Of a DNA stretch of 64,000 nt, positions 1-9,405 are shown piece by piece. The stretch's first letter is position 1; every line of letters begins with the position of its first letter. The DNA lies in the NCBI GenBank assembly GCA_951812575.1, contig OX638322.1:3414501-3478500 (forward strand). Reading direction: 5' to 3'. A program made the translations under genes and the position numbers. A model generated the notes under the pieces. The model was given only the letters and a program-made list of their open reading frames with translations. It ran no database searches and had not been told where the DNA came from. This DNA is from Candidatus Binatia bacterium. Lineage in GTDB: Bacteria > Desulfobacterota > Binatia > Bin18.

Positions 1-922
1 GGTCGCCGTTGGTCGATTTGGTGCCGAAGAGGATCACAACATCCACGTCACGTGGAATCGGACGACCGGGCGGCACAAAGGTAAAATCCACGTCCGGCTC
101 AAACCGGAGCGGGTCGGCGTCGTCGAAGTTCGCTAGGCGGGACAACAGGGGCGCCGCAATCCGAATACAATCGGTACGTTCGCTGTGCCCGAGTGAGAGC
201 GATACCGCGTCTTCCGCGGGTAGGCGCGTCGCGGCCGGCATCCACGGGACCACGCCAAAGCACGGCCAGCCCGTGCGCCGCTCAATCGCCGTGACCCCCT
301 GTGTAAACAGGGCTGGGTCGCCCCGAAACTTGTTGACCAGAAAACCCGTAATCAGCGCGCTGTCCTCAGGGTCCAGCACGCTCTGGGTCCCGACTAGGGC
401 GGCAATGACGCCCCCACGGTCAATATCGCCGACCAGGCAGACGGGCACCCCCGCGGTGAGTGCGAACCCCATATTCGCAATATCGCCGGTCCGCAGGTTG
501 ACCTCGGCCGGACTGCCGGCCCCTTCGACGATAACCAGGTCGTGGGCGGCGACGAGACGCTGAAAACTCTGCATGACGGCGGTCATCAGACGGGCACGCC
601 CGGTAGTATAGTCTACGGCGTTCAGCAGGCCGACCGGTTTGCCGTGGACGACGATCTGCGCCCCACGGTCGGTCTGTGGCTTCAACAGTACAGGGTTGAA
701 ATCCGGGTGCGGTTCGAGCCCGGCGGCGCGCGCCTGTACGGCCTGAGCACGGCCAATCTCCCCGCCCGCCGCGCACGCGGCCGCGTTGTTCGACATATTC
801 TGGGGTTTGAACGGAGCGACCCGTAATCCCTGTTGCTTGGCTAGGCGGCACAACCCCGCGACCACGACGGACTTTCCGACGTCGGACCCGGTTCCCTGGA
901 TCATAAGGACCCGTGCGCTCAT
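1..922 (-). CDS. cobQ: Adenosylcobyric acid synthase (glutamine-hydrolysing), C-terminus cut by window edge
   Basis: Reading the minus strand from the ATG at 922 gives an open frame that runs off the window start. The N-terminus has the dethiobiotin-synthetase-like P-loop GTGSDVGKS, the [10 protein letters not shown] motif and a [12 protein letters not shown] segment, all characteristic of CobQ/CbiP. The family amidates the b, d, e and g carboxylates of adenosylcobyrinic a,c-diamide using glutamine and ATP. About 307 residues are visible, so the C-terminal glutamine amidotransferase domain lies outside. It diverges from cbiA, which supplies its substrate, with a Nudix gene between them. The alternative is CbiA itself, but the QNMSNN motif argues for CobQ. 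Confidence 0.93.
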   Translation of the reverse strand, partial: MSARVLMIQGTGSDVGKSVVVAGLCRLAKQQGLRVAPFKPQNMSNNAAACAAGGEIGRAQAVQARAAGLEPHPDFNPVLLKPQTDRGAQIVVHGKPVGLLNAVDYTTGRARLMTAVMQSFQRLVAAHDLVIVEGAGSPAEVNLRTGDIANMGFALTAGVPVCLVGDIDRGGVIAALVGTQSVLDPEDSALITGFLVNKFRGDPALFTQGVTAIERRTGWPCFGVVPWMPAATRLPAEDAVSLSLGHSERTDCIRIAAPLLSRLANFDDADPLRFEPDVDFTFVPPGRPIPRDVDVVILFGTKSTNGD

Positions 923-941
923 GGTGGTTCCGTCTGACGAG

Positions 942-1370
942 CTAGGCGGATAGATGGGCCAGGGCGGCCCGCGCGACCGGGGCAAACGCCTCGCTGACGG
1001 TCTCGACGAGCTGGGCTAGTGGCACCCAACGCCGGCGCCGGTCGGTTTCGTACTCGTCCACCTCGCCCGTCACCTGGGCGGCAAAGAACGAGAAGCGGCG
1101 CCGGCCGTTTTTGTGGGCGAGGTCGAGCGCTTTCAGCAGTGGCCCGGTCCGCACCGTATAACCGCTCTCCTCCATACACTCGCGGGCCGCGGCCTGCTCC
1201 AGCGTCTCGCCCGGATCAACCGTTCCGACCGGAAAGATCCAGGCATCGCGTTGCCGCCGGGCGGTAATGATCAGGATGGCATATGTTCCGTCCGGTTCTT
1301 GCCGATACGCCACAACACCGGCTTTTTGCCTTTCAACCGAGCCTGGGAGAGGGAGGTCTTGCAAAGTCAT
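942..1370 (-). CDS. Nudix hydrolase
   Basis: A 142-residue protein with a complete Nudix box: a glycine, then [18 protein letters not shown], matching G-x5-E-x7-RE-x2-EE-x-G. The EE pair and upstream glutamate coordinate the metal that hydrolyses nucleoside-diphosphate-X or diphosphoinositol-like substrates. The [10 protein letters not shown] context resembles the DIPP/MutT-like branch, but the substrate cannot be read from sequence. It lies 19 bp downstream of the cobQ start region on the same strand. The start is uncertain: the ATG at 1370 gives a normal N-terminus, 1394 is an alternative, and neither has a clear ribosome-binding site. Confidence 0.85.
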   Translation of the reverse strand: MTLQDLPLPGSVERQKAGVVAYRQEPDGTYAILIITARRQRDAWIFPVGTVDPGETLEQAAARECMEESGYTVRTGPLLKALDLAHKNGRRRFSFFAAQVTGEVDEYETDRRRRWVPLAQLVETVSEAFAPVARAALAHLSA

Positions 1371-1442
1371 GGGGAGCCATGATGCCGAGGACATTCGCAG
1401 ATTGCAAGGTAATGGCCTATGCTGGGCGGACAAGGAGGATCT

Positions 1443-2810
1443 GTGCACGGATTCGTTATTGCCGGCACGCAGAGCGGTGTTGGGAAAACCACGCTGACCC
1501 TCGGCTTGCTGGCCGCTTTACGCAAACGCGGCTTGTCCGTCCAGCCTTTCAAGATTGGCCCGGACTTTATTGACCCTGGGCACCATACTACGGTCGCTGG
1601 AGTTCCGTCCAGAAACCTCGATGGCTGGATGTTGTCGCGCGCCTACAACACAGCCGTGTTCAACCGCAGTCTGCGCGGTCACGACGTTGGCGTTGTGGAA
1701 GGGATGATGGGCTTGTTTGATGGCTATGACGGCAAGAGCGAAGCCGGCAGTACGGCAGAAATGGCAAAATGGCTGGGGCTGCCGGTCATCTTGGTGGTTG
1801 ATGCCTCGGCCATGGCGCGCAGTGTTGCGGCCGTCATTCACGGATTTCAGCATTTCGATCCAGAGCTGAATGTCGCCGGCGTGATCTTCAATAAGATAGG
1901 CGGGCCGGGCCATCTGCGCTATCTTGAAGAGGCCGTCCGCGACGTTCCCAATATCACCGTACTCGGCGGACTCCCAGCCGACGAGACCAGCACCCTGCCC
2001 GAACGCCACTTAGGACTGGTCACCAGAGAAGAGCAACAATTATCTGCCGGACAGATCGATCACTTGGCCGGGGTGATAGAAGACCATCTCGACCTGTCAT
2101 CGCTCCTTCGGCTGCGTGCCCTTCCCCAACCCCCACCCCCTAATCCCCAGCCCCACAGGGCCCTGCGACCGGACTCTCCCGTTCGTTTTGGCATCGCCCG
2201 GGACGAAGCCTTCTGTTTTTACTATCCCGACAATCTGGAACTCCTGGAACAAGCAGGTGCCACCCTCGTTTTCTTCAGTCCGCTGCACGACCCGCATCTC
2301 CCCCCGAATCTACACGGCCTCTACCTTGGGGGTGGCTATCCTGAAGTCCACGCCCGGACATTAGCCGCCAACACGAGTATGCGTCAGGAGATGAAAGATT
2401 TTATCCAGGACGGGAAAACGGTCTACGCCGAGTGTGGCGGGTTTATGTATCTGACCCAAGGCATCCAGGACGTGGAGGGACACGACTTCCCTATGGTTGG
2501 CGTCTATCCCACTGTCGTTCGTATGCGGTCGCGCCTGAGCGCGCTGGGATACGCAGAGGTGGCTATTACGCCAACCAATGACCTGTTCTCAGCCTTGCGA
2601 GTCCGCGGCCATGAATTTCACTACTCGGAATTGGTGCCGGACCTTGCCGTCAAGCAGACTCGGACGCTGTATCAGGTCCGCCAGCGTGCAGCGGAGGCGA
2701 CCCGACCCGAAGGCTATGTGTATAAGCGCTGCCTGGCGAGTTATATCCATCTGCACTTCGGCAGTAATCCGACGTTCGCCCGGCAGCTCGTCCGTCTGGC
2801 TTCCGCCTGA
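1443..2810 (+). CDS. cbiA: Cobyrinate a,c-diamide synthase
   Basis: A 455-residue ATP- and glutamine-dependent amidoligase that amidates the a and c side chains of cobyrinic acid in cobalamin synthesis. The N-terminus carries the P-loop GTQSGVGKTT followed by PFKIGPDFIDPGHH. The C-terminal half is a class I glutamine amidotransferase with the nucleophile in YAECGGFMYL and the histidine in IHLHFGSNP. A GTG at 1443 is chosen because an AAGGAGG box sits five bases upstream; the upstream ATG at 1419 lacks one. It diverges from cobQ and is followed by a cobalamin riboswitch that controls the next genes, so synthesis and uptake functions are adjacent. Confidence 0.95.
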   Translation: MHGFVIAGTQSGVGKTTLTLGLLAALRKRGLSVQPFKIGPDFIDPGHHTTVAGVPSRNLDGWMLSRAYNTAVFNRSLRGHDVGVVEGMMGLFDGYDGKSEAGSTAEMAKWLGLPVILVVDASAMARSVAAVIHGFQHFDPELNVAGVIFNKIGGPGHLRYLEEAVRDVPNITVLGGLPADETSTLPERHLGLVTREEQQLSAGQIDHLAGVIEDHLDLSSLLRLRALPQPPPPNPQPHRALRPDSPVRFGIARDEAFCFYYPDNLELLEQAGATLVFFSPLHDPHLPPNLHGLYLGGGYPEVHARTLAANTSMRQEMKDFIQDGKTVYAECGGFMYLTQGIQDVEGHDFPMVGVYPTVVRMRSRLSALGYAEVAITPTNDLFSALRVRGHEFHYSELVPDLAVKQTRTLYQVRQRAAEATRPEGYVYKRCLASYIHLHFGSNPTFARQLVRLASA

Positions 2811-2841
2811 GCCAGCGCCACCGCGTTTGCAGTTGTTGTGC

Positions 2842-2870
2842 TTGACAATACAGTGGGCCTTCGATACCAA
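2842..2870 (+). promoter_or_regulatory. Candidate sigma-70-type promoter ahead of cobalamin riboswitch
   Basis: A perfect -35 hexamer TTGACA at 2842 is followed after 17 bases by a poor -10 (TACCAA, overlapping GATACC). It ends about 10 bases before the riboswitch, which is the right place for the promoter of the B12 uptake operon. The weak -10 keeps confidence low. Confidence 0.35.
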
Positions 2871-2879
2871 CTGACCCGA

Positions 2880-3068
2880 ACCGTGCTTGAGGTGCCCATA
2901 CAGGGTGGAAAAGGGAAGTCGGTGCGAAGCCGACGCGGTCCCGCCACTGTGATGGGGGAGCCTGTCTCGATGATGCCACTGCCGGTGCATACCGGTGGGA
3001 AGGCTGCTGACAGGCGTTGGGGTGTGAACCCCTGAACCCCTAAGCCAGGAAACCTGCCTGAAGCCATG
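2880..3068 (+). promoter_or_regulatory. Cobalamin (AdoCbl) riboswitch
   Basis: The segment contains the conserved landmarks of the cobalamin riboswitch in order: GAGGTGCC at the 5' end, GGTGCGAAGCCGAC, GGTCCCGCCACTGTGAT, GGTGGGAAGGC, and the B12 box AGCCAGGAAACCTGCC near 3042-3057. It lies between cbiA and the TonB-dependent receptor gene. In this family, cobalamin binding represses the downstream genes by hiding the ribosome-binding site or by termination. No T-rich terminator is obvious between the B12 box and the receptor start, which favours translational control (inference). Confidence 0.95.
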
Positions 3069-3216
3069 AACCGGCCTCTCCGCGGAGGGAGAAGGGTTAC
3101 CGCGTGTTCCCGTTCTGGATACGTAGGTTGCTGCTGACCCGCTCTGGGTGGTTTTCAGCAGTTCCCAACACACCCTCTTCTCTACCAGGGGAAGGCTTCC
3201 CCGAGGAGGGAAGAGG

Positions 3217-5202
3217 ATGGACAAGCTTTCGTACCACACCTGCGGTCTGACGATTGCGGTACTCGTCTGGACGGCGAGCGCCGTGCTTGCTCAGCCGTCA
3301 CCCGCCAGACCGCCGGCCGTGCAGGCCGAGCCCGCACCTCTCAGGCTGGACACTATCATTGTCACGGCGTCCAAACTGGAAGAATCGCTCGCACAGTCTA
3401 CCCATGCGGTGACGGTGCTGACGCAGGAAGAGATCGCACACCGCCAGACCACCGAGGTGTTCGAACAGTTGCGCGAGGTGCCGGGGCTGACCTTCGTTCC
3501 GTCAGGCGGGCGCGGCGGCACGACATCACTCTTTACGCGCGGCGGCGAGTCCGACCACAACTTAATTTTGATAGACGGGGTGAAGGTCAATCAGGCTGGC
3601 GGCGCGTTCAATTTCAACGATCTAACGACTCTGGGGGTAGGGCGCATTGAAGTGGTGCGCGGCCCGCAGAGCGCTCTGTACGGCTCTGACGCTATGAGTT
3701 CGGTCATCCAACTCCTGACGCCACGCGGGCAGGGTCTGGCGCGCGCAACGCTGGGCTTCCGTATGGGCAACCCCGACACCTTCGAGGAACGCGCTGGCGT
3801 CTCGGGCGGGACGAGCCTGTACGGCTACAACCTTGCCATCGGACGGGTTGACACTGAGGGGCTCCTGTCGATCAATAATGATTTTAGCAACACCACCCTT
3901 GCGGCACGGTTCGACCTTGACCCCCACGATACCTTGCAACTCATGACGACTGTTCGCCATATCGACAGCCGATTTCATTTTCCGACCAGTTCCGGCGATC
4001 GTATCGACCGGCGTAACAACATGCTGGACCCGCGGGCGTATACCGATAGTCGCCGTCTGATCATTGGCCCGCGCGCGGTCTACCAGCCCGTGGCCTGGTG
4101 GCGACACTCCCTGCAACTCGGACTGTTATACGACTGGCAAACCTATCGTGACCCGCAGGATGAAGGCATAGACTTCGGTGCCTACGTCAGCAGGGATCGC
4201 CAATATCGCTTGTCCGCCGATTATTCCTCAGACTTTTTCCTGCCGGTTCTGTATGACATCTCACCGGTCTTCACGCTCGGTGGCTCGGTCGAAAGTGAAC
4301 ACTACAACCAGCAGACAACCTATGGCGGACTCGTTGCCAGCCGCAATGCGCAGTCATTCTACTCCCAACTCCGTCTGGCGTGGCGTGACACGCTGTTCGT
4401 CACGTCCGGGTTCCGCGTGGACGATGCGTTTACGTACGGGACGCACGTCAACCCACGGATCTCGGCCGCCCTTGTGCTGCCCGGCCTCAACACCAAGCTG
4501 CGCGGCGGTTATAGCCAGGGCCTCAAAGCCGCCAGTTTTTACGAAAACTTCAGCAACTCCGCATTTTCCCGCGGCGACCCCAACCTGAAACCGGAAGAAT
4601 CCAAGAGCTGGGAGTTCGGTGTAGACCAGCCGCTTGCTCTGGCCGGATTGGATGCCGCGTTGAGCCTGACCTGGTTTTCCTCCACGCATAAAAACCTGAT
4701 TGCGTATACCTTTACGGAAGCGCCCGCGCCGACCTTTCTCAACGTCGAGCGCACCCGCAGCCGAGGGCTTGAAGCCGGCGCGCGCGCCTGGCTGCCCTAT
4801 GGCTTCTCCGTGCGCGGCTCGTATACCTACCTGGAGACCAGAGTCCTCAATGGCCCGGCAAGCGGCGCGTACGCAAAAGGCGGCGCGCTGATTCGGCGAC
4901 CCAAGCATGTCGGGTCGTTGACGCTGCACTACGCCGGCGCGCGCCTGAACGCCAACTTCCATCTGTATCTCAAAGGAAATGTGTCCGAGTATAGTTTCGC
5001 CTCGGGCGGCAGCGTTCTGCACGACGGCTATGAGCGGGCGGATATCGCTCTATCCTGGCTGCTGTTCGAAGACCGCTGGGGCATTCGTGCCCTGACCCTG
5101 GAAGGAAAGGCGATGAATCTGTTTGACGCCGACTATGAGGAGGTTGTGAACTTCTCGTCCGCGGAAACGACGTTCCTGACCGGGTTCCGGGCGGAGTTTT
5201 GA
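3217..5202 (+). CDS. btuB: TonB-dependent outer-membrane receptor, BtuB-like (cobalamin)
   Basis: A 661-residue outer-membrane receptor. Residues 1-27 form a signal peptide ending in VLAQ. A TonB box-like DTIIVTAS and a plug domain with the FTRGGESDHNLILIDGVKVN signature follow, then a beta-barrel ending in the terminal aromatic FRAEF needed for BAM insertion. The ATG at 3217 follows GAGGAGGGAAGAGG; an upstream in-frame start at 3148 would add a non-signal extension. The cobalamin riboswitch directly upstream and the importer genes downstream identify the substrate as cobalamin or a corrinoid. Energy would come from a TonB such as the one at 35.0-36.2 kb. Confidence 0.92.
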   Translation: MDKLSYHTCGLTIAVLVWTASAVLAQPSPARPPAVQAEPAPLRLDTIIVTASKLEESLAQSTHAVTVLTQEEIAHRQTTEVFEQLREVPGLTFVPSGGRGGTTSLFTRGGESDHNLILIDGVKVNQAGGAFNFNDLTTLGVGRIEVVRGPQSALYGSDAMSSVIQLLTPRGQGLARATLGFRMGNPDTFEERAGVSGGTSLYGYNLAIGRVDTEGLLSINNDFSNTTLAARFDLDPHDTLQLMTTVRHIDSRFHFPTSSGDRIDRRNNMLDPRAYTDSRRLIIGPRAVYQPVAWWRHSLQLGLLYDWQTYRDPQDEGIDFGAYVSRDRQYRLSADYSSDFFLPVLYDISPVFTLGGSVESEHYNQQTTYGGLVASRNAQSFYSQLRLAWRDTLFVTSGFRVDDAFTYGTHVNPRISAALVLPGLNTKLRGGYSQGLKAASFYENFSNSAFSRGDPNLKPEESKSWEFGVDQPLALAGLDAALSLTWFSSTHKNLIAYTFTEAPAPTFLNVERTRSRGLEAGARAWLPYGFSVRGSYTYLETRVLNGPASGAYAKGGALIRRPKHVGSLTLHYAGARLNANFHLYLKGNVSEYSFASGGSVLHDGYERADIALSWLLFEDRWGIRALTLEGKAMNLFDADYEEVVNFSSAETTFLTGFRAEF

Positions 5203-5235
5203 ACCTGAGGACCGGCGAACACGAATGAGGGAAAC

Positions 5236-6219
5236 GTGCTGCGATCGTCCGTTCGAAACAGGCTGAATGAGCCACTCCGTTTAACCACGCGCCTCACCGT
5301 GTGGCTGGCTGGCGTGTTGCTGCTGACGGCATTCGTCTACCGCGAGCATGTCGTGCACGGCCAAGTCTCGCCTCCGGTATTTCCACCACGACGGGTCGTG
5401 TCGATGACGCTGGCTGGCGACGAGATCCTGCTGGCGCTCATCCCAACCGGACGGATTCTCGGTCTGACCTGGCTGGTGGATGACCCGCGCTATTCTCACA
5501 GCGTGGAGACTGCACGCCAGGTCCGGCACAAGGTCTCCGCCAATGCCGAACAGGTGATTGCCTTACGGCCCGACCTCGTCATCGTCAGCGCCTCGGCCTA
5601 CACCGGGGTGACGGCTCGCGGTCTCCTGCGTGCGAGCGGTATCCCGCTGTGTGAGATCGCCCGGCACGAGTCTTTTGCCGGGGTACAGCGTAACGTTCTG
5701 GCCGTCGGTCGGTCGGTCGGTGCACTGCCGCAAGCCCGACGGCTGATCACCACTATGGACCGCCGCCTGCGCGCCGTGCAGGAGCGCGTGGCCCGTGCGC
5801 CACACCCCCGCACCCTGTACTATTTCCCAGGCGGCTTTACGGCCGGACACGGGACGACGCTGAACGAGATGATTAGCCGTGCCGGCGGTCTGAACGTCGC
5901 AGCCGAGGCCGGTATCCACGGCGTCAAGCAGCTTTCCCGTGAAGCGCTCATCCAGCTCAACCCGGCGGTGATCCTGGTCGGTGGCGAGGCCGACCAGACA
6001 GGCAGCGGCAGTCTGCGCCCCGTACTGCTGGCCGACGCGAGCTTGGCAACGATAGACGCGATTCAACAGCGACGCGTGTATGTCGTCTCCGGTCCGTCGG
6101 TCAGTTCGTTGTCGCACCATATCGTGAACGGAGTCGAGCGCCTGGCACGTCTCCTCCATCCGCAGGCGTTTGCCACGCTGGACTCCGTGGCGTTTCAGCA
6201 GCATGGACAGGCGCACTGA
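5236..6219 (+). CDS. btuF: ABC transporter substrate-binding protein, BtuF-like
   Basis: A 327-residue periplasmic binding protein of the class III helical-backbone type. An N-terminal membrane-spanning or signal segment lies near residues 20-36. The motifs RVVSMTLAGDEILLALIP and ALRPDLVIVSAS are typical of BtuF and FecB/FepB proteins. It would deliver the corrinoid from the periplasm to the permease encoded next. The start is a GTG with GAGGGA upstream; no ATG in frame fits better. It lies 33 bp after the receptor and overlaps the permease gene, so the three are probably one riboswitch-controlled transcript. An iron-siderophore substrate is possible from the sequence alone, but context favours B12. 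Confidence 0.88.
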   Translation: MLRSSVRNRLNEPLRLTTRLTVWLAGVLLLTAFVYREHVVHGQVSPPVFPPRRVVSMTLAGDEILLALIPTGRILGLTWLVDDPRYSHSVETARQVRHKVSANAEQVIALRPDLVIVSASAYTGVTARGLLRASGIPLCEIARHESFAGVQRNVLAVGRSVGALPQARRLITTMDRRLRAVQERVARAPHPRTLYYFPGGFTAGHGTTLNEMISRAGGLNVAAEAGIHGVKQLSREALIQLNPAVILVGGEADQTGSGSLRPVLLADASLATIDAIQQRRVYVVSGPSVSSLSHHIVNGVERLARLLHPQAFATLDSVAFQQHGQAH

Positions 6220-7261
6220 CAGCCCGGGGCGTAGCCGCGGGGCCGGCTGGTCGCTGCCGGTGTGGACCGGCCTTCTTGTCGTGTCGGCGACGGCCGCGGT
6301 TGCCTGGGGACAAGTCTCGATCCCCCTTGAGACCACCGCACGCCTGTTGTGGTGCGTATTATTCGAACTCCCAATCGACGCCCACGAGCGTGCTCAGGCC
6401 ACCATCGTTTACCTGATTCGCCTGCCACGAGTTTTGGCCGCGGCTGTGGTCGGGGCCAGTTTGGCCGTGGCTGGCGCGGCCATGCAGGGGCTGTTCCGCA
6501 ACCCGCTCGCGGACGCCGGCCTGATCGGCGTGTCGAGCGGAGGCGCGCTGGCCGGTGCACTGGCTATCAGTTGCGGGTTGGCCACGGGGGCCACCTTCGT
6601 CCTGCCGCTCGCCACGTTCGCTGGTGCCCTGACCACCGCCTTTGGCGTCTATCTGTTCGCCACGCAACAGGGCCGCACCGGGCTCTCGCAGCTCCTCCTC
6701 GTCGGGGTCGCGGTCAACACGCTGTTTGGGGCGCTGACTACGCTGGTACTGAGCCTGGCTCACTACGAGGTCTCGCGTCAACTCCTGTTCTGGCTCATGG
6801 GTGGGCTGGATGGACGGAGTTGGCCACATTTGCAGATGATGCTGCCGTTCGCGCTCGCCGGCTTCCTCCCCGTGCTGTGCTTCGCGCGTGATCTGAACGT
6901 CCTGACGCTTGGCGAAGAGACCGCGACCACGCTCGGCATGCGGGTAGAGACCGTCAAGCGCTGCTTGCTGGTGTTCTCGGCGTTACTGGCGAGTGCCGCG
7001 GTGGCGGTGAGCGGGACTATTGGGTTCGTTGGACTGGTTATTCCACACGCCATGCGGCTGCTGGTTGGCCCTAACCATCGAACGCTGTTGCCGAACGCTG
7101 CGCTGGGTGGGGCCGTTTTCCTGGTGTGGTGCGACCTGCTGGCGCGTACGCTCGTGGTCAGCGAAGAACTGCGTCTGGGTATTATCACCGCCTGCGTAGG
7201 GGCGCCGCTCTTCTTGCACCTGCTGCTCAGACAGGATAGAGCCCAGCGAAGCCTCGGGTGA
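6203..7261 (+). CDS. btuC: FecCD-family ABC permease, BtuC-like
   Basis: A polytopic inner-membrane permease of about 352 residues with the FecCD family pattern: RLPRVLAAAVVGASLAVAGAAMQG, then FRNPLADAGLIGVSSGG and, near the C-terminus, GTIGFVGLVIPHAMRLLVGPNHR. It forms the channel of the corrinoid importer with the ATPase encoded next. The ATG at 6203 gives a 17-bp overlap with the binding-protein gene; an upstream start at 6170 in the same frame would give a 50-bp overlap and cannot be excluded. Confidence 0.93.
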   Translation: MDRRTDSPGRSRGAGWSLPVWTGLLVVSATAAVAWGQVSIPLETTARLLWCVLFELPIDAHERAQATIVYLIRLPRVLAAAVVGASLAVAGAAMQGLFRNPLADAGLIGVSSGGALAGALAISCGLATGATFVLPLATFAGALTTAFGVYLFATQQGRTGLSQLLLVGVAVNTLFGALTTLVLSLAHYEVSRQLLFWLMGGLDGRSWPHLQMMLPFALAGFLPVLCFARDLNVLTLGEETATTLGMRVETVKRCLLVFSALLASAAVAVSGTIGFVGLVIPHAMRLLVGPNHRTLLPNAALGGAVFLVWCDLLARTLVVSEELRLGIITACVGAPLFLHLLLRQDRAQRSLG

Positions 7262-8070
7262 CGAGTATGCCGATCATGCAAACTTCGGCCTTTGCCCTCC
7301 AACACATTCGCTACACCCCCGACCATACCCTGATTCTGGATAGGATCTCGATCGACCTGTCTCCCGGACAATGGATCGGTATCCTGGGTCCCAACGGTGC
7401 CGGAAAATCAACGCTCTTGCGCATTATGGCAGGGGTGTTACCGGCATCGACAGGAGTGGTGCGCTTCGCCGGGAAAGCGTTGGATGAATGGCCTAACCGA
7501 GCACGTGCCAAACAGCTTGCTTTCCTTCCGCAACGCACGGACTTGTCTTTTCCATTTCACGTTCGAGAAGTCGTCGCCCTGGGTCGCGCTCCCCATCTTG
7601 AGCGTTGGCAAAGTGAGGATGTTGAAGACGAAGAGATCATTCAGCGGGCTATGCAGCTGACTGAAGTCTCTCAGCTCGCCGACCGACAGGTTACTACCCT
7701 GTCCGGTGGTGAGTTCCAGCGGGTGATGCTTGCTCGCGCACTGGCCCAAAATCCGGCCTTTCTCCTGCTTGACGAGCCAACAACGAGTTTGGATATGCGG
7801 CATCAGTTTGCCCTGGCTGATATCCTGACTTCATTAGTCCAGCAGGGAGTCACTGTCGTTAGCGTCCTCCACGACCTCAACTTGGCCGCGGCTGCTTGTG
7901 CTACGGTTGTGCTACTCCATGCTGGGCGGGTCTACGCAGCCGGAACGCCTCGCGCCGTCTTGACTGTTGACGCCATTCGCGCTGTCTATGAGGTTGATAT
8001 CGCGTTAGGGGAGAACCCAGAGACGGGGGCACTCCATATTATCCCCCTTCGTGCTGCCCGGTCCGTCTAG
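7258..8070 (+). CDS. btuD: ABC transporter ATPase, BtuD-like
   Basis: A 270-residue ATPase with Walker A GPNGAGKS, signature LSGGEFQRV, Walker B LLLDEPT and the switch histidine in VVSVLHDLN. The family energises FecCD-type importers; with the neighbours it completes a cobalamin importer. The GTG at 7258 overlaps the permease stop as GTGA, suggesting translational coupling; an ATG at 7267 three codons later is an alternative start. The C-terminal extension after residue 230, with AVYEVDIALGENPETGALHI, is usual for this subfamily. Confidence 0.93.
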   Translation: MTSMPIMQTSAFALQHIRYTPDHTLILDRISIDLSPGQWIGILGPNGAGKSTLLRIMAGVLPASTGVVRFAGKALDEWPNRARAKQLAFLPQRTDLSFPFHVREVVALGRAPHLERWQSEDVEDEEIIQRAMQLTEVSQLADRQVTTLSGGEFQRVMLARALAQNPAFLLLDEPTTSLDMRHQFALADILTSLVQQGVTVVSVLHDLNLAAAACATVVLLHAGRVYAAGTPRAVLTVDAIRAVYEVDIALGENPETGALHIIPLRAARSV

Positions 8071-8148
8071 CGCATCAGGAACCCGCCCCGAATGAGGGCC
8101 ATTCCGAACCTGAATGGGGCACCACGCCGGTGTCAGTGAGGAGGATAC

Positions 8149-8652
8149 ATGCTGGACCCGCTGCCGTCTGACAAACTCGCCCATCCGCCCAAACCGCCCC
8201 CGCAACTGCTCTGGAAGCTCGCATTTCTCGTGGGTCGCTTTCACGGCGATGGGAGCTATGCGAAAGGTGGGCGGCGATTTCACAAGCAGATGGTCGGAGC
8301 GTGGGAGGCGGGTGGTCAATTTCTGTCCCTACGTATGCGCGTGGTCTACCCGCTGAAGGACGGGCGCTTGGACGTACATGACGCCTGTGTGATGCTCGGC
8401 TATCATGCCGCCAGCCAGCAGCTTGAGGCCCGTGCCTATACCGATGGGGGAGGGCTGGTTGACTACCAACTGATCTACGACGGACAGAGTCTCTCTTTTC
8501 CGGACCGCCCACCCGGCCATCAGCCTAAAGCGAAACGCGCGCGCAAGATTCTGAGCCCGCACGAAAGCGGCTTTGCCGAGCGGCTCGAGGTCGATTTTGG
8601 AACGGGGGCGTTTGAGTCGTATTCGCTCATTATGATGCAGAGGCAAGGCTAG
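8149..8652 (+). CDS. Conserved hypothetical protein, DUF1579-like
   Basis: A 167-residue soluble protein with no signal peptide. The pattern LAFLVGRFHGDGSYAKGG, then MVGAWEAGGQFLS and YHAASQQLEARAYTDGG, resembles small lipocalin-like barrel families such as DUF1579, in which a GxW segment opens the barrel. The resemblance is by eye and modest. The start has a strong GAGGAGGATAC box. It lies 78 bp after the importer ATPase and could share its transcript, but nothing ties it to cobalamin. Confidence 0.7.
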   Translation: MLDPLPSDKLAHPPKPPPQLLWKLAFLVGRFHGDGSYAKGGRRFHKQMVGAWEAGGQFLSLRMRVVYPLKDGRLDVHDACVMLGYHAASQQLEARAYTDGGGLVDYQLIYDGQSLSFPDRPPGHQPKAKRARKILSPHESGFAERLEVDFGTGAFESYSLIMMQRQG

Positions 8653-8691
8653 CGCTGTTCAGTGCTGAGGGCCTGCTGTGGGGCCTCGGGG

Positions 8692-8713
8692 GTCTTGCCC
8701 GTCTTGGCAAGAC
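8692..8713. repeat. Perfect intergenic hairpin
   Basis: GTCTTGCC at 8692 pairs perfectly with GGCAAGAC at 8706 around a six-base loop. It lies 40 bp past the previous gene's stop. There is no T-run on the plus strand, so it is at best a weak or Rho-assisted terminator or an mRNA 3' stabiliser. Confidence 0.4.
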
Positions 8714-8806
8714 TGGTAATTGATAGGAGGAAATGAGACGACTCTTTCAGCCTTTGTCCATAGGGCATGAAATAGAGTCTGGAGTATCTGTCGAAAAGGG
8801 GAAGGA

Positions 8807-9313
8807 ATGTCACAGCACCGTTTCACGTCTTTCGTTTGCAGTGTTCTTGTTTTGCTTGTGTGTGCCGCCGGCTGCGCGCCCGCACCGGCGGACGACCCAC
8901 GGGCTCAATTGAAGGCCTGGAACGTGAAATATAGTGAAAAGTCGTTTCGGAGCCGGGCGCGGATGGGCGATCTGAAGCCGGTCCAGCTTATGCTCGAAGC
9001 CGGTATGGACCCGAATGTTGCGGGGGCGCACGGAGAAACCGCCCTCCGCTATGCCGCGTCCGCTGGCAAGACCGACGTTGTTAATACATTGCTCGAAGCC
9101 GGTGCGGATGTCAATGTTGAAGACAAGGACGGCTTCACGCCGCTACGCTATGCGGTATACAACGGCCATAGAGATATCGTTGAGGCCCTCTTGGCCAAAG
9201 GGGCCGATGTACAGGGCGGAAGTGGAGATGGCTGGACGCCTGAAGCAGTCGCGATGGGCAGAGGCTATCCCGAGATTGTCCGGCTCCTCAAAGATGCCCA
9301 GCCGCAAGGGTAA
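8807..9313 (+). CDS. Ankyrin-repeat lipoprotein
   Basis: A 168-residue protein with a lipoprotein signal (about 24 residues ending in the lipobox CAAGC) followed by about three and a half ankyrin repeats from residue 50. The repeats show the family pattern GETALRYAASAGKTDVVNTLLEAGADVN and DGFTPLRYAVYNGHRDIVEALLAKGADV. Ankyrin repeats are protein-interaction scaffolds; the likely location is the periplasmic face of a membrane. The start follows GGGGAAGGA. The partner is unknown. Confidence 0.88.
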   Translation: MSQHRFTSFVCSVLVLLVCAAGCAPAPADDPRAQLKAWNVKYSEKSFRSRARMGDLKPVQLMLEAGMDPNVAGAHGETALRYAASAGKTDVVNTLLEAGADVNVEDKDGFTPLRYAVYNGHRDIVEALLAKGADVQGGSGDGWTPEAVAMGRGYPEIVRLLKDAQPQG

Positions 9314-9405
9314 TACCTGAATAAGTCAGTGGGGAGAGCCCTCGGTCGAGGTTTCGCCCCGCTATCCCCCCACCTCCTTCTCCCTTGCGGGAAAGAGTTT
9401 CCCGT

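Noticed and set aside
9-851. Several plus- and minus-strand frames across the first 850 bp
   Set aside because: They overlie the cobQ frame, which has clear P-loop and QNMSNN motifs and runs to the window edge. The others have shadow-like composition and no motifs.
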